Below are positions 1 to 8,533 of a DNA stretch of 64,000 nt, piece by piece (positions within the stretch are counted from its first letter, which is position 1; every line of letters begins with the position of its first letter). The DNA lies in NCBI GenBank assembly GCA_965221985.1, contig OZ244928.1, positions 2,046,001 through 2,110,000 on the forward strand, written 5' to 3'. Below the pieces are notes generated by a model that made no database searches, was not told where the DNA came from, and saw nothing but the letters and a program-made list of their open reading frames with translations. Made by a program: the position numbers and the translations under genes. The stretch is from J054 sp965221985 (GTDB lineage: Bacteria > Pseudomonadota > Gammaproteobacteria > Steroidobacterales > GCA-2729495).

Positions 1-649
1 TGCCATCGTTGGGAGTCCAAAGGTCGACGAACGGATCGATATCATCACCGTAGATTGCACCCGAATCCGAGGTTAGCAGAGGTGGTGCACCGGCATCGCC
101 GATCACGTATTCGCATCCACCGCCATTTACCACGGCGGAGTCTACAGTAGTCTCGGCCAGGGAGAAGCTGAGATCGCCGTCACCCCAAGATTCTTCACCG
201 GTGGAGGTTTGACCGCCGGCGAAGGCGCGAACCGCGGCGCCGTAGCTGATTTCCGCGGCTAAGCTTGCGCCAGTTGTGCACCCTGGTCCCGGCTCATTGA
301 TGGTAACGGTGCCGCTAATAGCAATGGCAGATTTTCCATCGCCTGGAACCCCGCCGGTGCCGCTGGGTGTCCCGGCAACCTGCCAAGGCGAATCACCGTC
401 TGCATAGTATCCAGCCAACTGAACCGGACCTCGGTCGCCGAGGCCGGGAAAACTGGCTTCGTCGAAGCCGACGCCGTTGAAGGTACAGTTAGGTTGTCCG
501 ACAACCATGAGCAGTCCCAGGCAAGCAAAGTCCGCCTGGGAAACCGTGCCGGTTATGTCGTTGATCACTTGGGCTGATGCGCTTGTCGCCAATCCAAAGG
601 AAAGGCTGCCAGCTGCCAGTGCGCCAAGTAGTGCGCGAGTTCGAGTCAT
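1..649 (-). CDS. Secreted protein of unknown function, truncated by the window edge
   Basis: This minus-strand reading frame stays open from the ATG at 649 to the left edge, so only the N-terminal 216 residues are visible. It begins with a clear Sec signal peptide (MTRTRALLGALAAGSLSFGL, then a small-residue stretch ending ASA before Q, a good signal peptidase I site). A GGAGG lies about 8 bases before the ATG. The mature part is rich in Gly, Ser, Thr and Asp, has few charged residues and a few Cys, and looks like an extracellular beta-rich protein. I do not recognise a family, and the C-terminal sorting signal, if any, lies outside the window. Confidence 0.75.
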   Translation of the reverse strand, partial: MTRTRALLGALAAGSLSFGLATSASAQVINDITGTVSQADFACLGLLMVVGQPNCTFNGVGFDEASFPGLGDRGPVQLAGYYADGDSPWQVAGTPSGTGGVPGDGKSAIAISGTVTINEPGPGCTTGASLAAEISYGAAVRAFAGGQTSTGEESWGDGDLSFSLAETTVDSAVVNGGGCEYVIGDAGAPPLLTSDSGAIYGDDIDPFVDLWTPNDG

Positions 650-1034
650 GCGACTATCCTCCATCCTGCATGGAAATCTTAAGAATTATCTAAGGCCTAA
701 TAGCCACGTCTATCGCATACGAATCGTCCCAGGCAAGTGGGAGATCGATAGACTTGGCGATTCGGCTTCCCCCTGAATTTAGACGCATTCGCCGCTCAGA
801 GTGAGGCTAACACTAACGCGCCCCAGGGGTGCTGGCAAGGGCAGTTTGCAATGTCGAAATCCTTTTGAAAATTCATGCTTGTCAAGCCGTTAGCAGGCGT
901 TGGCCGTTGTCCGTGAAGCGATCTTCGATGCGGAGGCTAAGCCCATGAAATTAGGGCTTTTGTAAGCGAATTGAGATTTCGACCTTGGAAGTAAGCTGCT
1001 TAGCCAGCGCGAAACTCGGTATGGCCGTCGCGAC
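650..1034. other. Intergenic region, 385 bases
   Basis: This is the non-coding stretch between two minus-strand genes. It should hold the promoter of the secreted-protein gene and the 3' end of the pseudopilin gene. I see no tRNA and no convincing terminator hairpin. A short open frame on the plus strand overlaps the start of the secreted-protein gene and has no coding character. Confidence 0.5.
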
Positions 1035-1592
1035 CTACGCAGGGCACAGGGGCGCGCGGCCGTTGGCCTGTCGATCCGCTAAACGTGCATGACCAGCCAC
1101 TGTTATGGCGAGGACGCGGGCCGATGCCGCACCGCGATTGTCGCAGATTGTGAACTGGCCCGTATTTTCGTCAATGTCGTCAACCATGATTTGGCCGTTG
1201 GCTCGGTAGCTGAAATAGGCTACCAGCTCATCCGAGCGGATGCTGATACCGTTGCCAGCCGCGGTACCGACAAGCAAGACATCGTTTTGTGCGGCTCGAC
1301 GGTCTAGATCTTCATCAAGAAATGCTATCCAACCACTTTCCCACTCCACGGCATTGCAGGTCTCGCCGTCGTTGCTAGCGCATAAGCTCACGGTTGAATT
1401 TCGAGTAATGGCTGTGCTGCGCGCCAGTTGCACCGCGGTCACGAACTGGTTAATGGTGCCAGCGCGCCGTTGATCGGACAGCACCGACGTCATGCTGGGC
1501 ACGGCCAGCGATAAGCTCAAGCCCGCGATGGCCGCGACAGTCAGTGTTTCCATTAATGTGAAGCCGCGGTTATGGCTTCTGGCGGTATTCAT
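1035..1592 (-). CDS. FimT/GspH-type minor pseudopilin
   Basis: The protein has 185 aa. The N-terminus carries a class III (prepilin) signal: a short basic leader, then RG followed by FTLMETL, with the cleavage Gly, Phe at +1 and Glu at +5. A hydrophobic helix follows (about residues 15-32). The body has the FimT/GspH pattern, with VTAVQLARSTAITRN after the helix and a late CDNRGA segment. Such proteins prime type IV pilus or type II secretion pseudopilus assembly in the inner membrane after PilD cleavage. It stands alone, about 12 kb from the main minor-pilin cluster, and is a diverged relative of the fimT there. The role in pilus priming is inferred from family and motif only. Confidence 0.85.
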   Translation of the reverse strand: MNTARSHNRGFTLMETLTVAAIAGLSLSLAVPSMTSVLSDQRRAGTINQFVTAVQLARSTAITRNSTVSLCASNDGETCNAVEWESGWIAFLDEDLDRRAAQNDVLLVGTAAGNGISIRSDELVAYFSYRANGQIMVDDIDENTGQFTICDNRGAASARVLAITVAGHARLADRQANGRAPLCPA

Positions 1593-1864
1593 CGCGGGGA
1601 CTCCATGGAGCTGCTCTGTAATGGGGAAGCTTAGGTAAAGGCTGGGAATTTGGCGGTGAAACCGGTCACAGGCTTGGTCGAGAGCCTTGTTATCCTAATT
1701 GCCTGAGCCAATGTTGCGCAGTGGCAACCGCGCCAGCCCCTGCCGATATCGCAGAGCTTGCGGGTTCGATTTGGCCACCAATTGCCTAAATCGGTCGATT
1801 CGATGCAAGATTTCCTGCGCGGTATGATGCGAGCGACCGCTTGTTTGTCGCCTTGGAGGTCATG

Positions 1865-2557
1865 ATGGAAGCCGAAGCAGCGCAGCTGCCCAATGAAAAG
1901 AATGGATTTACCGGCGCGCAGGTTGCCTTAATTGTCTTGCTTACTTTGCTGTTGGCGGCCGGTGGGACTTACTGGCTAGTAAGAACTTATGTGTTTCCGA
2001 AAGAATTCAAACCCGTTGCCCTGAGTGCGAGAGAGGAACAAGTACTAGAAGACAAATTGCGGCGCCTTGAGGGCGTAAGTCCAGCCCCCCGCCAAGCCGA
2101 CTCAAGTCAAAAAGATGATGACGCGGCCTGGTTGCGGCCGGAAGCCTACTCGGAGGCGGGTGCAAGCCGGCGGATTGAATTTTCCGAGCGGGAGTTGAAC
2201 GGGCTTATTGCGCGCGACCCGCAATGGTCTGACAAAGTTGCTATTGATTTAGCCGACGGCCTAGCCAGTGCGCGCGCCTTGATTAACGTCGATCCTGATT
2301 TTCCGTTGATTGGCGGGAGGACGCTGCGGGTTAATGCCGGTGTAGAGCTCAATTATGCGAACGGGCGTCCCGTGGTTATTTTGAAAGGCGTGAGTGTAAT
2401 GGGTGTGCCCATACCCAATGACTGGATGGGCAATCTAAAGAACGTAGATCTAGTTTCTCAATTTGGTGGTAGCGGCGGGTTTTGGCAAGCTTTTGCGGCG
2501 GGTGTTGAATCTTTGAGTTTAGAAGATGGTCAACTCGTCGTGCAGTTGCGCGAATAG
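1865..2557 (+). CDS. Membrane-anchored conserved hypothetical protein
   Basis: The protein has 230 aa from the ATG at 1865. GGAGG at 1855-1859 fits this ATG better than the ATG at 1862 or the upstream TTG at 1841. A hydrophilic N-terminus is followed by one membrane helix (about residues 18-40, ALIVLLTLLLAAGGTYWLV) and a periplasmic domain of about 185 residues. The latter contains RRIEFSERELNGLIA and NGRPVVILKGVSVMGVPIPN, which gives the impression of a conserved beta-rich fold. Proteins like this occur in many gammaproteobacteria and are sometimes labelled arginine N-succinyltransferase. Nothing in the sequence supports that enzyme activity, so I leave it unnamed. Confidence 0.75.
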   Translation: MEAEAAQLPNEKNGFTGAQVALIVLLTLLLAAGGTYWLVRTYVFPKEFKPVALSAREEQVLEDKLRRLEGVSPAPRQADSSQKDDDAAWLRPEAYSEAGASRRIEFSERELNGLIARDPQWSDKVAIDLADGLASARALINVDPDFPLIGGRTLRVNAGVELNYANGRPVVILKGVSVMGVPIPNDWMGNLKNVDLVSQFGGSGGFWQAFAAGVESLSLEDGQLVVQLRE

Positions 2558-2720
2558 TCAAGGTCGCCAGCTTAACTTTCCCGATGAGTGATTTCGGCGA
2601 ACCGGTGTATTCCAGTGCTGGTTATAGTGGCCAATCTTCGCCATTGCGAAAACATGGACCAGCTCGCGGGCATGGACGACATCCGCCGGCGGACCCGCGG
2701 CCGCCTGGGGTTACGCCCAG

Positions 2721-3572
2721 CTAGAGCCGGCTGGCCGAAAACGTATCGCAGCTAGACGAATCGCCAGAGGCGAGGCCCTGCTTGAACCACCGCACACGCT
2801 GCGTGGAGCTGCCATGGGTGAATGAATCCGGCACCACACTGCCTTGGGTTTGTTTTTGAATGCGGTCGTCACCAATGGCGCTCGCGGCATTCAGCCCTTC
2901 TTCGATGTCCCCTTGTTCCAACAGGCCGCGCATCCGGTCAGCACGATTCGCCCAGACACCGGCCAGGCAATCTGCCTGCAATTCCAGCATCACCGATAAC
3001 CGGTTGCCCGATGCCTTATCTAGCCGTTGGCGCTGCTGCTGAACGCGCGCGGAAACTCCCAAAAGATTTTGCACATGGTGGCCCACTTCATGGGCGATGA
3101 CATAGGCTTGAGCAAAATCCCCGGGCGCGCGAAATCGATCACGAAGCTCCCGATAGAAGGCCAGATCGATGTAGATTTTTTGGTCGCCGGGGCAGTAGAA
3201 GGGACCCATGGCGGCAGAGCCCATTCCGCAAGCGGAATTTACGGCGCCGCTGAAAAGCACTAGCACAGGTTCGCGGTACTGCTGACCGGCCTGCGCAAAC
3301 TCATTGCGCCAGGTTTCTTCGGTGTCACCCAAGACCACCGAAACAAATTCGGCCAATTTATCGTCGGGGCGAGGTCCTGTTGGTGCCTGCGGCGCCTGGG
3401 TTCTATTCTGCACCCGGGCGCCCTGCAGGAGAGGAGTCGGGTCTACGCCGAAATAAAGTGCTGCCAGGACTAGCAGAATAGTTCCGATCCCGCCGCCAAT
3501 TATGCCTTGCTTGACGCGCGCGCCGCGCCGATCTTCAATATTTGTGCTGCGGCGTTTGTCTTCCCAGCGCAT
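2721..3572 (-). CDS. Neutral zinc metallopeptidase, KPN_02809/YpfJ family
   Basis: The protein has 283 aa. It contains the zinc-protease motif HEVGHH followed by a downstream ELQADCLAG segment that supplies the third ligand Glu, both typical of the neutral zinc metallopeptidase family (Pfam Zn_peptidase, YpfJ). The ATG at 3572 gives the family's usual start MRWEDKRRSTNIEDRRG and is preceded by GAGGAA at good spacing; the open frame extends 43 codons further upstream, but that extension is not family-like. One N-terminal membrane helix (IGGGIGTILLVLAALYFG) anchors it, with the protease domain outside the cytoplasm. The physiological substrate is unknown. Confidence 0.9.
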   Translation of the reverse strand: MRWEDKRRSTNIEDRRGARVKQGIIGGGIGTILLVLAALYFGVDPTPLLQGARVQNRTQAPQAPTGPRPDDKLAEFVSVVLGDTEETWRNEFAQAGQQYREPVLVLFSGAVNSACGMGSAAMGPFYCPGDQKIYIDLAFYRELRDRFRAPGDFAQAYVIAHEVGHHVQNLLGVSARVQQQRQRLDKASGNRLSVMLELQADCLAGVWANRADRMRGLLEQGDIEEGLNAASAIGDDRIQKQTQGSVVPDSFTHGSSTQRVRWFKQGLASGDSSSCDTFSASRL

Positions 3573-3929
3573 TGTTTGTTCCTCACACGCGGGCCGGGGC
3601 TGCCGACCAGCTTTTCTATAAACCAGACGGATTATATCGCTCCCTTGCACCAGCGTCAGACTGACCGGACTTGACGTGGCTAAGTGGCTGGAATTGGTCA
3701 AGATTGCGACTGTGGGCGAAATAGGCTGCGGGACAAGCCACCTACGCCTGATCCTGGTCTACTGCTCCGGCTGCGCAGCGGTGGTGTCGAAGCGAAACCT
3801 GCCGAAAGGCAAGTCTTAAGGTAGGTTTCACAAGCCGGGGTCTCAGCATTCTGAATCCGGCGGGGCATGCTGGGCATACGCCTTGTGGATTATAGTGTCA
3901 CCCGTTTTCGAAATAACTTCGGACGATCT

Positions 3930-4706
3930 GTGTTCCCAATTCGCGACGACAATCCGCAGATATTGACGCCCTATGTCACCTACACATTCATCGCGCTGAA
4001 TTTGCTGGCCTGGGGGTTGTTGCAGGGCTTCGGTACCGACCCGTCGCTGGCAAAATCAGTCTGCCGATTAGGCTTGACGCCCGGAGAATTGCTGGGTGGT
4101 CTTCCAGCGGGCAGTGGCTTCCAAATTAGCGCCGAAGCATTTTGCGTGATTGGCGACGAGCCCGTTTGGTACACATTGCTGACTTCCATGTTCATGCATG
4201 GTAGCTGGATGCACATCTTGTCAAACATGTGGTTTTTGTGGATTTTTGGCGACAATGTCGAAGACTCCATGGGCCCTGTTCGCTTTGCGATTTTTTACCT
4301 GTTATGCGGCTTGGCAGCCGCGGCGGCGCAAATTGCCGCCGATCCCAATTCTGGTACGCCGATGGTGGGCGCATCGGGTGCCATCGGTGGTGTTATGGGC
4401 GCCTATGTATTGCTGTATCCGCGCGTCAACGTGCACTTGCTGATTTTTCTCCTGGTCATCGTGACTACGGTCGCCGTGCCGGCCTACTTGATGCTGGGGT
4501 TCTGGTTTTTGATTCAGTTGCTGAGTGGTTTCGGTTCCCTGGGTACCACGGGGGGTGGCGTTGCCTTTTGGGCGCACGTGGGAGGCTTCGCGGCCGGGGT
4601 CGCGCTGATCAATCTCTTCCGCGATCCTCAGTTGCTGGCTCAGCATCCCTATCACGGCTGGAAGAAACCTGATTCGGCCCATAAGCCGTGGCGCAAGATT
4701 CGTTGA
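3930..4706 (+). CDS. Rhomboid family intramembrane serine protease
   Basis: The protein has 258 aa from a GTG at 3930. Family members usually begin MFPxRDDNP, matching VFPIRDDNP here; an ATG at 3867 would add 21 unlike residues, so the start is uncertain. About six membrane helices are visible. The catalytic serine lies in GASGAIGG and the partner histidine in WAHVGGFAAG. The conserved HGSWMHILSNMWFLWIFGDNVED block of the family is present in loop L1 and helix 2. Rhomboids cut membrane proteins within or next to a transmembrane helix; the substrate here is unknown. It is divergent from the metallopeptidase gene across a 294-base gap that contains an imperfect inverted repeat at 3794-3829. Confidence 0.88.
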   Translation: MFPIRDDNPQILTPYVTYTFIALNLLAWGLLQGFGTDPSLAKSVCRLGLTPGELLGGLPAGSGFQISAEAFCVIGDEPVWYTLLTSMFMHGSWMHILSNMWFLWIFGDNVEDSMGPVRFAIFYLLCGLAAAAAQIAADPNSGTPMVGASGAIGGVMGAYVLLYPRVNVHLLIFLLVIVTTVAVPAYLMLGFWFLIQLLSGFGSLGTTGGGVAFWAHVGGFAAGVALINLFRDPQLLAQHPYHGWKKPDSAHKPWRKIR

Positions 4707-4749
4707 GTTAAGACTTGGCGATCGCAAATACCGGAAATTAGTGGATGAG

Positions 4750-4826
4750 TGGTCGGGGTGACTGGATTCGAACCAACGACCTCGTCGTCCCGAACGACGC
4801 GCTCTACCAGGCTGAGCTACACCCCG
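4750..4826 (-). tRNA. tRNA-Pro (anticodon CGG)
   Basis: Read on the minus strand, the 77 bases fold as a cloverleaf: acceptor CGGGGTG pairs with CACCCCG, the D-arm is AGCTCAGCCTGGTAGAGC, the anticodon stem CGTCG/CGACG holds the loop TTCGGGA (anticodon CGG), and the T-loop is TTCGAATC. The CCA end is encoded (4750-4752). The sequence closely resembles other gammaproteobacterial proline CGG tRNAs. A promoter is visible upstream. Confidence 0.96.
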
Positions 4827-4867
4827 TGTTATCTCTAGATTACCGGCTGAACAGGCCGGGGGTGGAC

Positions 4868-4896
4868 TTTATACGCGCGCGTTTGGGTGCGATCAA
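4868..4896 (-). promoter_or_regulatory. Sigma-70 promoter for tRNA-Pro
   Basis: On the minus strand, TTGATC (4896-4891) and TATAAA (4873-4868) are separated by 17 bases, close to the consensus. Transcription would start near 4861, giving a leader of about 35 bases before the tRNA 5' end at 4826. A small GCC-rich hairpin (CCGGC...GCCGG) lies in the leader. Confidence 0.6.
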
Positions 4897-4908
4897 GCTG
4901 GCCGCTCA

Positions 4909-5907
4909 CTAATATCGTCGTTCCACCGCGAAATCGGCGAGCTCCAGCAAAGCGCGTTTCCAATCGCTATCGGGTACCTTGTCCAGTGCGAGTGCCGCCC
5001 GTGATGCAGCTTTGCGGGCTTGGGTCATCGTGTATGCCAGCGCGCCTGTTGATTCGATGGCGCCCACGATGACCTCAATATCTTCGCGACCGCCTTGCTC
5101 GATGGCCCGTCTTATCAGGAGTTGCTCCTGCGGACTACCTCGTTGCAGGGCGTATATAAGAGGTAGCGTGGGTTTTCCTTCGGCGAGATCGTCGCCGATA
5201 TTTTTGCCGAGCTGAGCCGAATTCGCGTCGTAGTCCAGCGCGTCATCGACCAACTGAAACGCTAAGCCTAGTTCTTTGCCATATTGCTCGAAGGCATGTT
5301 CCACGGCTCTAGATTGGTCTGCCAGAATGGCGCCGATGAGCACGCCAGCTTCAAAGAGTTTAGCCGTTTTTCGATAGATAACCTCGAGATATTGCTGTTC
5401 GCTGGTATCAGGATCTTTGCAGTTCATCAACTGCAATACTTCGCCTTCGGCAATGGTATTCGTGGCATCGGCGAGGACATCCATGATGCGCATCTGACCG
5501 ACTTCCACCATCATCTGGAATGAACGCGAGTAGAGGTAGTCACCGACCAACACACTGGCTTCATTGCCGAATACGCTGTTCGCCGTGTCCTGTCCGCGCC
5601 GCAGATTCGATGCATCCACGACATCATCATGCAAGAGCGTGGCCGTATGAATAAATTCAACAATGGCGGCTGCGATGACGTGCTTGTCACCTTGGTAACC
5701 GCAGGCCCGGGCGGATAGCAGCACCAGCAAGGGCCTAAGACGTTTACCACCGCCACCAATAATGTAGTGGGCGACACTGTTCACCAAAGCGACATCGCTC
5801 TTGAGCTGACGTTGAATTTCGTGATTAACGGCAGACCAGTCGCCGCCGAGCTGCGCGCGAATGGCATCTAGGTCGAAGCTTTCGGGTCCGGATGTGGCGA
5901 GTTGCAT
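4909..5907 (-). CDS. ispB: Octaprenyl/all-trans polyprenyl diphosphate synthase IspB
   Basis: The protein has 332 aa from the ATG at 5907, close to the 323 aa of E. coli IspB. It elongates farnesyl diphosphate with isopentenyl diphosphate to make the ubiquinone side chain. Both aspartate-rich motifs are present, HDDVVD (first, with FIHTATLL before it) and DDALD (second), together with GGGGKRLRP and the EGEVLQLMN block typical of IspB. Upstream in-frame ATGs at 5937 and 5961 are possible, and the true start is not certain because no strong ribosome site precedes any of them. It is divergent from rplU-rpmA-obgE, the standard gammaproteobacterial arrangement, with a 384-base gap between the two starts. 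Confidence 0.93.
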   Translation of the reverse strand: MQLATSGPESFDLDAIRAQLGGDWSAVNHEIQRQLKSDVALVNSVAHYIIGGGGKRLRPLLVLLSARACGYQGDKHVIAAAIVEFIHTATLLHDDVVDASNLRRGQDTANSVFGNEASVLVGDYLYSRSFQMMVEVGQMRIMDVLADATNTIAEGEVLQLMNCKDPDTSEQQYLEVIYRKTAKLFEAGVLIGAILADQSRAVEHAFEQYGKELGLAFQLVDDALDYDANSAQLGKNIGDDLAEGKPTLPLIYALQRGSPQEQLLIRRAIEQGGREDIEVIVGAIESTGALAYTMTQARKAASRAALALDKVPDSDWKRALLELADFAVERRY

Positions 5908-6215
5908 AGCGCCGCCATGATGCCCGCAGGAAAGCATCGAGTACAGCCTCTTGGTGGACATAATGCCGAAAGGAGCCGGCCCTTGGCCCGGGTCATTGAG
6001 CTGCGTGGCTCCCGGCCTTCCGCCTCATCTGCCCGGTAGGGTGTTTCTAGCACTTGGTTACTGATCCTCCGGATGCCTGTAATTGGCAACTAGTCCTGGC
6101 AGCGCTTAGTTGATGCTGGTTGGTGCTGCCGGTGGGCATCGCCGCCAAGTCGGCTGGGGCTAGGCGCTGTTCGCCAGGCGTCCCCGGGCGAATCAGCCGC
6201 AATTCGCATAGGCCG

Positions 6216-6244
6216 TTGATATCTACAAGGCCAGCCATTAGAAT
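6216..6244 (+). promoter_or_regulatory. Sigma-70 promoter for rplU-rpmA
   Basis: TTGATA (6216-6221), a 17-base spacer and TAGAAT (6239-6244) form a near-consensus promoter. Transcription would start near 6251, giving a leader of about 40 bases before the rplU ATG at 6292. Its position between the divergent ispB and rplU genes fits. Confidence 0.65.
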
Positions 6245-6291
6245 CGCGCGTCTTTTCAAGACCTTGTGCAAGAGCACAGCGGAGAATCCAG

Positions 6292-6606
6292 ATGTACGCC
6301 GTATTCAAGACCGGTGGCAAGCAATACCGCGCCAGCGCGGGTGACCGGCTAAAGGTCGAGAAGCTGTCTGCGGATGAGGGTGATGCCGTAGAATTTGATC
6401 AGGTGTTGATGCTGGGCGAGGGTGACGATGTGAAAATCGGCGAACCTCTAGTCGCCGGTGGCAAAGTTGCAGCCAAAGTGCTTGAGCAGGCTAGAAGCCG
6501 CAAGGTGGAAGTTATCAAGTTTCATCGCCGGCAGAATTACAAGCGTAACAAAGGTCATCGGCAAGCCTATACCTTGATCGAAGTAACTGGTATCAGCGGC
6601 GCCTAA
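6292..6606 (+). CDS. rplU: 50S ribosomal protein bL21
   Basis: The protein has 104 aa, the family's usual length. It begins MYAVFKTGGKQYR, the diagnostic bL21 N-terminus, and ends with the RRQNYKRNKGHRQ segment that contacts 23S rRNA, then YTLIEVTGI. It is a component of the large ribosomal subunit. CGGAGAA precedes the ATG. It is followed after 26 bases by rpmA, the universal bacterial pair, and is driven by the promoter at 6216-6244. Confidence 0.99.
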   Translation: MYAVFKTGGKQYRASAGDRLKVEKLSADEGDAVEFDQVLMLGEGDDVKIGEPLVAGGKVAAKVLEQARSRKVEVIKFHRRQNYKRNKGHRQAYTLIEVTGISGA

Positions 6607-6632
6607 GCGCGGCTGTTTGGGGATTCTAGAAA

Positions 6633-6896
6633 ATGGCACATAAGAAAGCAGGTGGCAGTTCTCGTAACGGCCGCGATTCGGAGTCCAAACGACTGGGCGT
6701 CAAGAAATTTGGTGGCCAATCGGTAGTTGCTGGAAACATCATTGTTCGTCAGCGCGGTTCGAAATTTCGTCCGGGCGTGAACGTAGGTATGGGCCGCGAT
6801 CACACCCTTTACGCGAAGGCCGACGGCCGCGTTCGTTTTACGCGCAAAGGGCCCGCGCAAAAAACCTTTGTGTTTGTTGAGGCCGACGCTAGCTGA
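6633..6896 (+). CDS. rpmA: 50S ribosomal protein bL27
   Basis: The protein has 87 aa. The N-terminus MAHKKAGGSSRNGRDS is the glycine- and lysine-rich tail that reaches the peptidyl transferase centre. The body has the usual SKRLGVKKFGGQ and GVNVGMGRDHTLYAKADG blocks. There is no N-terminal extension of the Firmicutes type that needs cleavage. It lies downstream of rplU and is followed by a Rho-independent terminator at 6934-6955. Confidence 0.99.
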   Translation: MAHKKAGGSSRNGRDSESKRLGVKKFGGQSVVAGNIIVRQRGSKFRPGVNVGMGRDHTLYAKADGRVRFTRKGPAQKTFVFVEADAS

Positions 6897-6933
6897 ATAT
6901 AAGTGCCGCGAGTCTTTGGATGCTGAAACGAAG

Positions 6934-6955
6934 CCCCGCAGTTGCGGGGTTTTTT
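6934..6955 (+). terminator. Rho-independent terminator after rpmA
   Basis: CCCCGC and GCGGGG form a stem around a short AGTT loop, followed directly by six T residues (6950-6955). It separates rpmA from obgE, so obgE either depends on read-through or has its own promoter in the 35 bases before its ATG at 6991. Confidence 0.85.
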
Positions 6956-6990
6956 GTTAGTGATGGACGGTTCCTCAGGCTAAAAGTGTA

Positions 6991-8064
6991 ATGAAGTTTG
7001 TCGACGAAGCGCGCGTGCAAGTACAGGCCGGTAACGGAGGATCGGGATGTGTGAGTTTCCGCCGCGAAAAGTACATTCCACGCGGCGGACCCGATGGTGG
7101 TGATGGTGGCAATGGCGGGTCGGTTTTTTTTGTGGCCGATACCAATCTAAATACCTTGGCGGATTTCCAGGTCCAACGGCGCTTCGCCGCGGGTCACGGC
7201 CAGGGCGGCATGGGCAAGGATCGCACGGGGGCGGGGGGCGCTGATTTGTTGGTCCCGGTGCCACCGGGTACCCGCGTCTTCGCAGAAGAGACCGCGGAAC
7301 TCATTGGTGACTTGGAGCATCCGGGCGACAAGCTCTTGGTCGCGGCCGGCGGTGAAGGCGGCAGGGGCAATACGCGTTTCAAGAGTAGCGTGAACCGCGC
7401 TCCTCGCCAATCGACACCGGGAACGCCGGGCGAGCGGCGTCGCTTACGTTTAGAGCTTAGTGTGTTGGCTGATGTTGGCTTGTTGGGCGCGCCTAACGCT
7501 GGCAAGTCAACCTTGCTGCGGGCCGTATCGGCGGCCCGCCCAAAAGTTGCCGACTATCCGTTTACCACTTTGCGGCCGAGTTTGGGTGTGGTTGCGGTCG
7601 ATGCGCAGCGCAGTTTTGTCATGGCGGATATTCCCGGGCTCATCGAGGGGGCAGCGGCGGGCGCCGGGCTAGGAATTCGGTTTCTAAAGCACTTAAACAG
7701 AACCCGGTTGCTGCTGCATGTTGTGGATATCGCACCGGTGGATTCAGCAGAGGATCCAGCGACCCAAGCTCAGTCGATCATTCGGGAATTGGCGGAATTT
7801 AGCGATGAATTAGCCCAGAGGGAACGTTGGTTGGTGCTGAACAAAGCGGACCTATTGCCAGCCGCCGACATTGATCTGCAACGAGAAGCGCTTGTGGCGG
7901 CCTTGGATTGGTCGGGGCCGGTATTCGTTATCAGCGCGCACACCGGCGCGGGAACTGATGCCTTGATTGCTGCGGTGATGGATCAATTGGTTCAGCAGCG
8001 AGATACTTTGGCAGCAGCCGAACAGCGGCGCGAGCAGGAGCCGTTTAACCCTGCAGACTTTTGA
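6991..8064 (+). CDS. obgE: GTPase ObgE/CgtA
   Basis: The protein has 357 aa. The N-terminal Obg domain (about residues 1-158) is glycine-rich, with GGDGGNGGSVFF and the characteristic GQGGMGKDRTGAGG. The G domain carries the P-loop GAPNAGKST (about residue 166), the switch I TTLRPSLG, the G3 DIPGLIEGA, the G4 NKAD and a SAHTG G5. Obg is an essential GTPase acting in 50S subunit maturation and the stringent response. The gene runs in the conserved rplU-rpmA-obgE order. Its last 20 bases overlap the 3' end of the convergent rpsT gene. Confidence 0.98.
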   Translation: MKFVDEARVQVQAGNGGSGCVSFRREKYIPRGGPDGGDGGNGGSVFFVADTNLNTLADFQVQRRFAAGHGQGGMGKDRTGAGGADLLVPVPPGTRVFAEETAELIGDLEHPGDKLLVAAGGEGGRGNTRFKSSVNRAPRQSTPGTPGERRRLRLELSVLADVGLLGAPNAGKSTLLRAVSAARPKVADYPFTTLRPSLGVVAVDAQRSFVMADIPGLIEGAAAGAGLGIRFLKHLNRTRLLLHVVDIAPVDSAEDPATQAQSIIRELAEFSDELAQRERWLVLNKADLLPAADIDLQREALVAALDWSGPVFVISAHTGAGTDALIAAVMDQLVQQRDTLAAAEQRREQEPFNPADF

Positions 8065-8311
8065 TGTCTCGATTAAGCCGGCTCTTGTGGCGAGCCGCTT
8101 TGTTGCTGTGGATCAAACCCTTGCCCGCCATGGTGTCAATTTGCGGAATGGCCTGGCGATAAAGTTGCGTCGCTGCGTCCGCGTCTCCGGACTTGATGGC
8201 AGCAATGGTTCTCTTGATTGCGGTGCGCATGCGCGATTTCAGCGCGATATTATGTTGCCGTCGTTTTTCGGCTTGTTTGGCGCGCTTCGCTGCTGATTTA
8301 ATATTGGCCAC
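8045..8311 (-). CDS. rpsT: 30S ribosomal protein bS20
   Basis: The protein has 88 aa, the standard length. It begins MANIKSAAKRAKQAEKRR, the classic lysine- and arginine-rich S20 start, and ends with the KGLIHSNKAARHKSRLN helix. It binds 16S rRNA in the body of the small subunit. It is divergent from murJ, as in many proteobacteria. The 3' end overlaps the 3' end of obgE by 20 bases, so the two transcripts must overlap there. Confidence 0.98.
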   Translation of the reverse strand: MANIKSAAKRAKQAEKRRQHNIALKSRMRTAIKRTIAAIKSGDADAATQLYRQAIPQIDTMAGKGLIHSNKAARHKSRLNRDIKSLQG

Positions 8312-8366
8312 TGGCTAGAGGTCCTGTCATTTCTGAATTTGCCGCCCATGGAGTGGGAAGGCCGCG

Positions 8367-8396
8367 TATTCTTTCGATTCGGCCTGCGCATGTCAA
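8367..8396 (-). promoter_or_regulatory. Sigma-70 promoter for rpsT
   Basis: On the minus strand a perfect TTGACA (8396-8391) is followed after 18 bases by AGAATA (8372-8367). Transcription would start near 8360, about 50 bases before the rpsT ATG at 8311. The strong -35 fits a ribosomal protein gene. Confidence 0.6.
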
Positions 8397-8533
8397 TAGC
8401 TGAGCTGGCCCAAGTCTTTGTTTCTTGAGCGATACCTTAATGCTTGCCGTGGCCTGGCGGGGGCTTGGGGCTGCCGCGGTCATCGCGCTGAATCTACAGA
8501 ACCCCGGTAGGGAGCTGGTAGACTTTGCGCCCC

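Noticed and set aside
3794..3829. Imperfect inverted repeat (GAAACCTGCC / GGTAGGTTTC) ahead of the rhomboid gene as a terminator
   Set aside because: No T-run follows, the loop is 16 bases and one pair mismatches; too weak to call.
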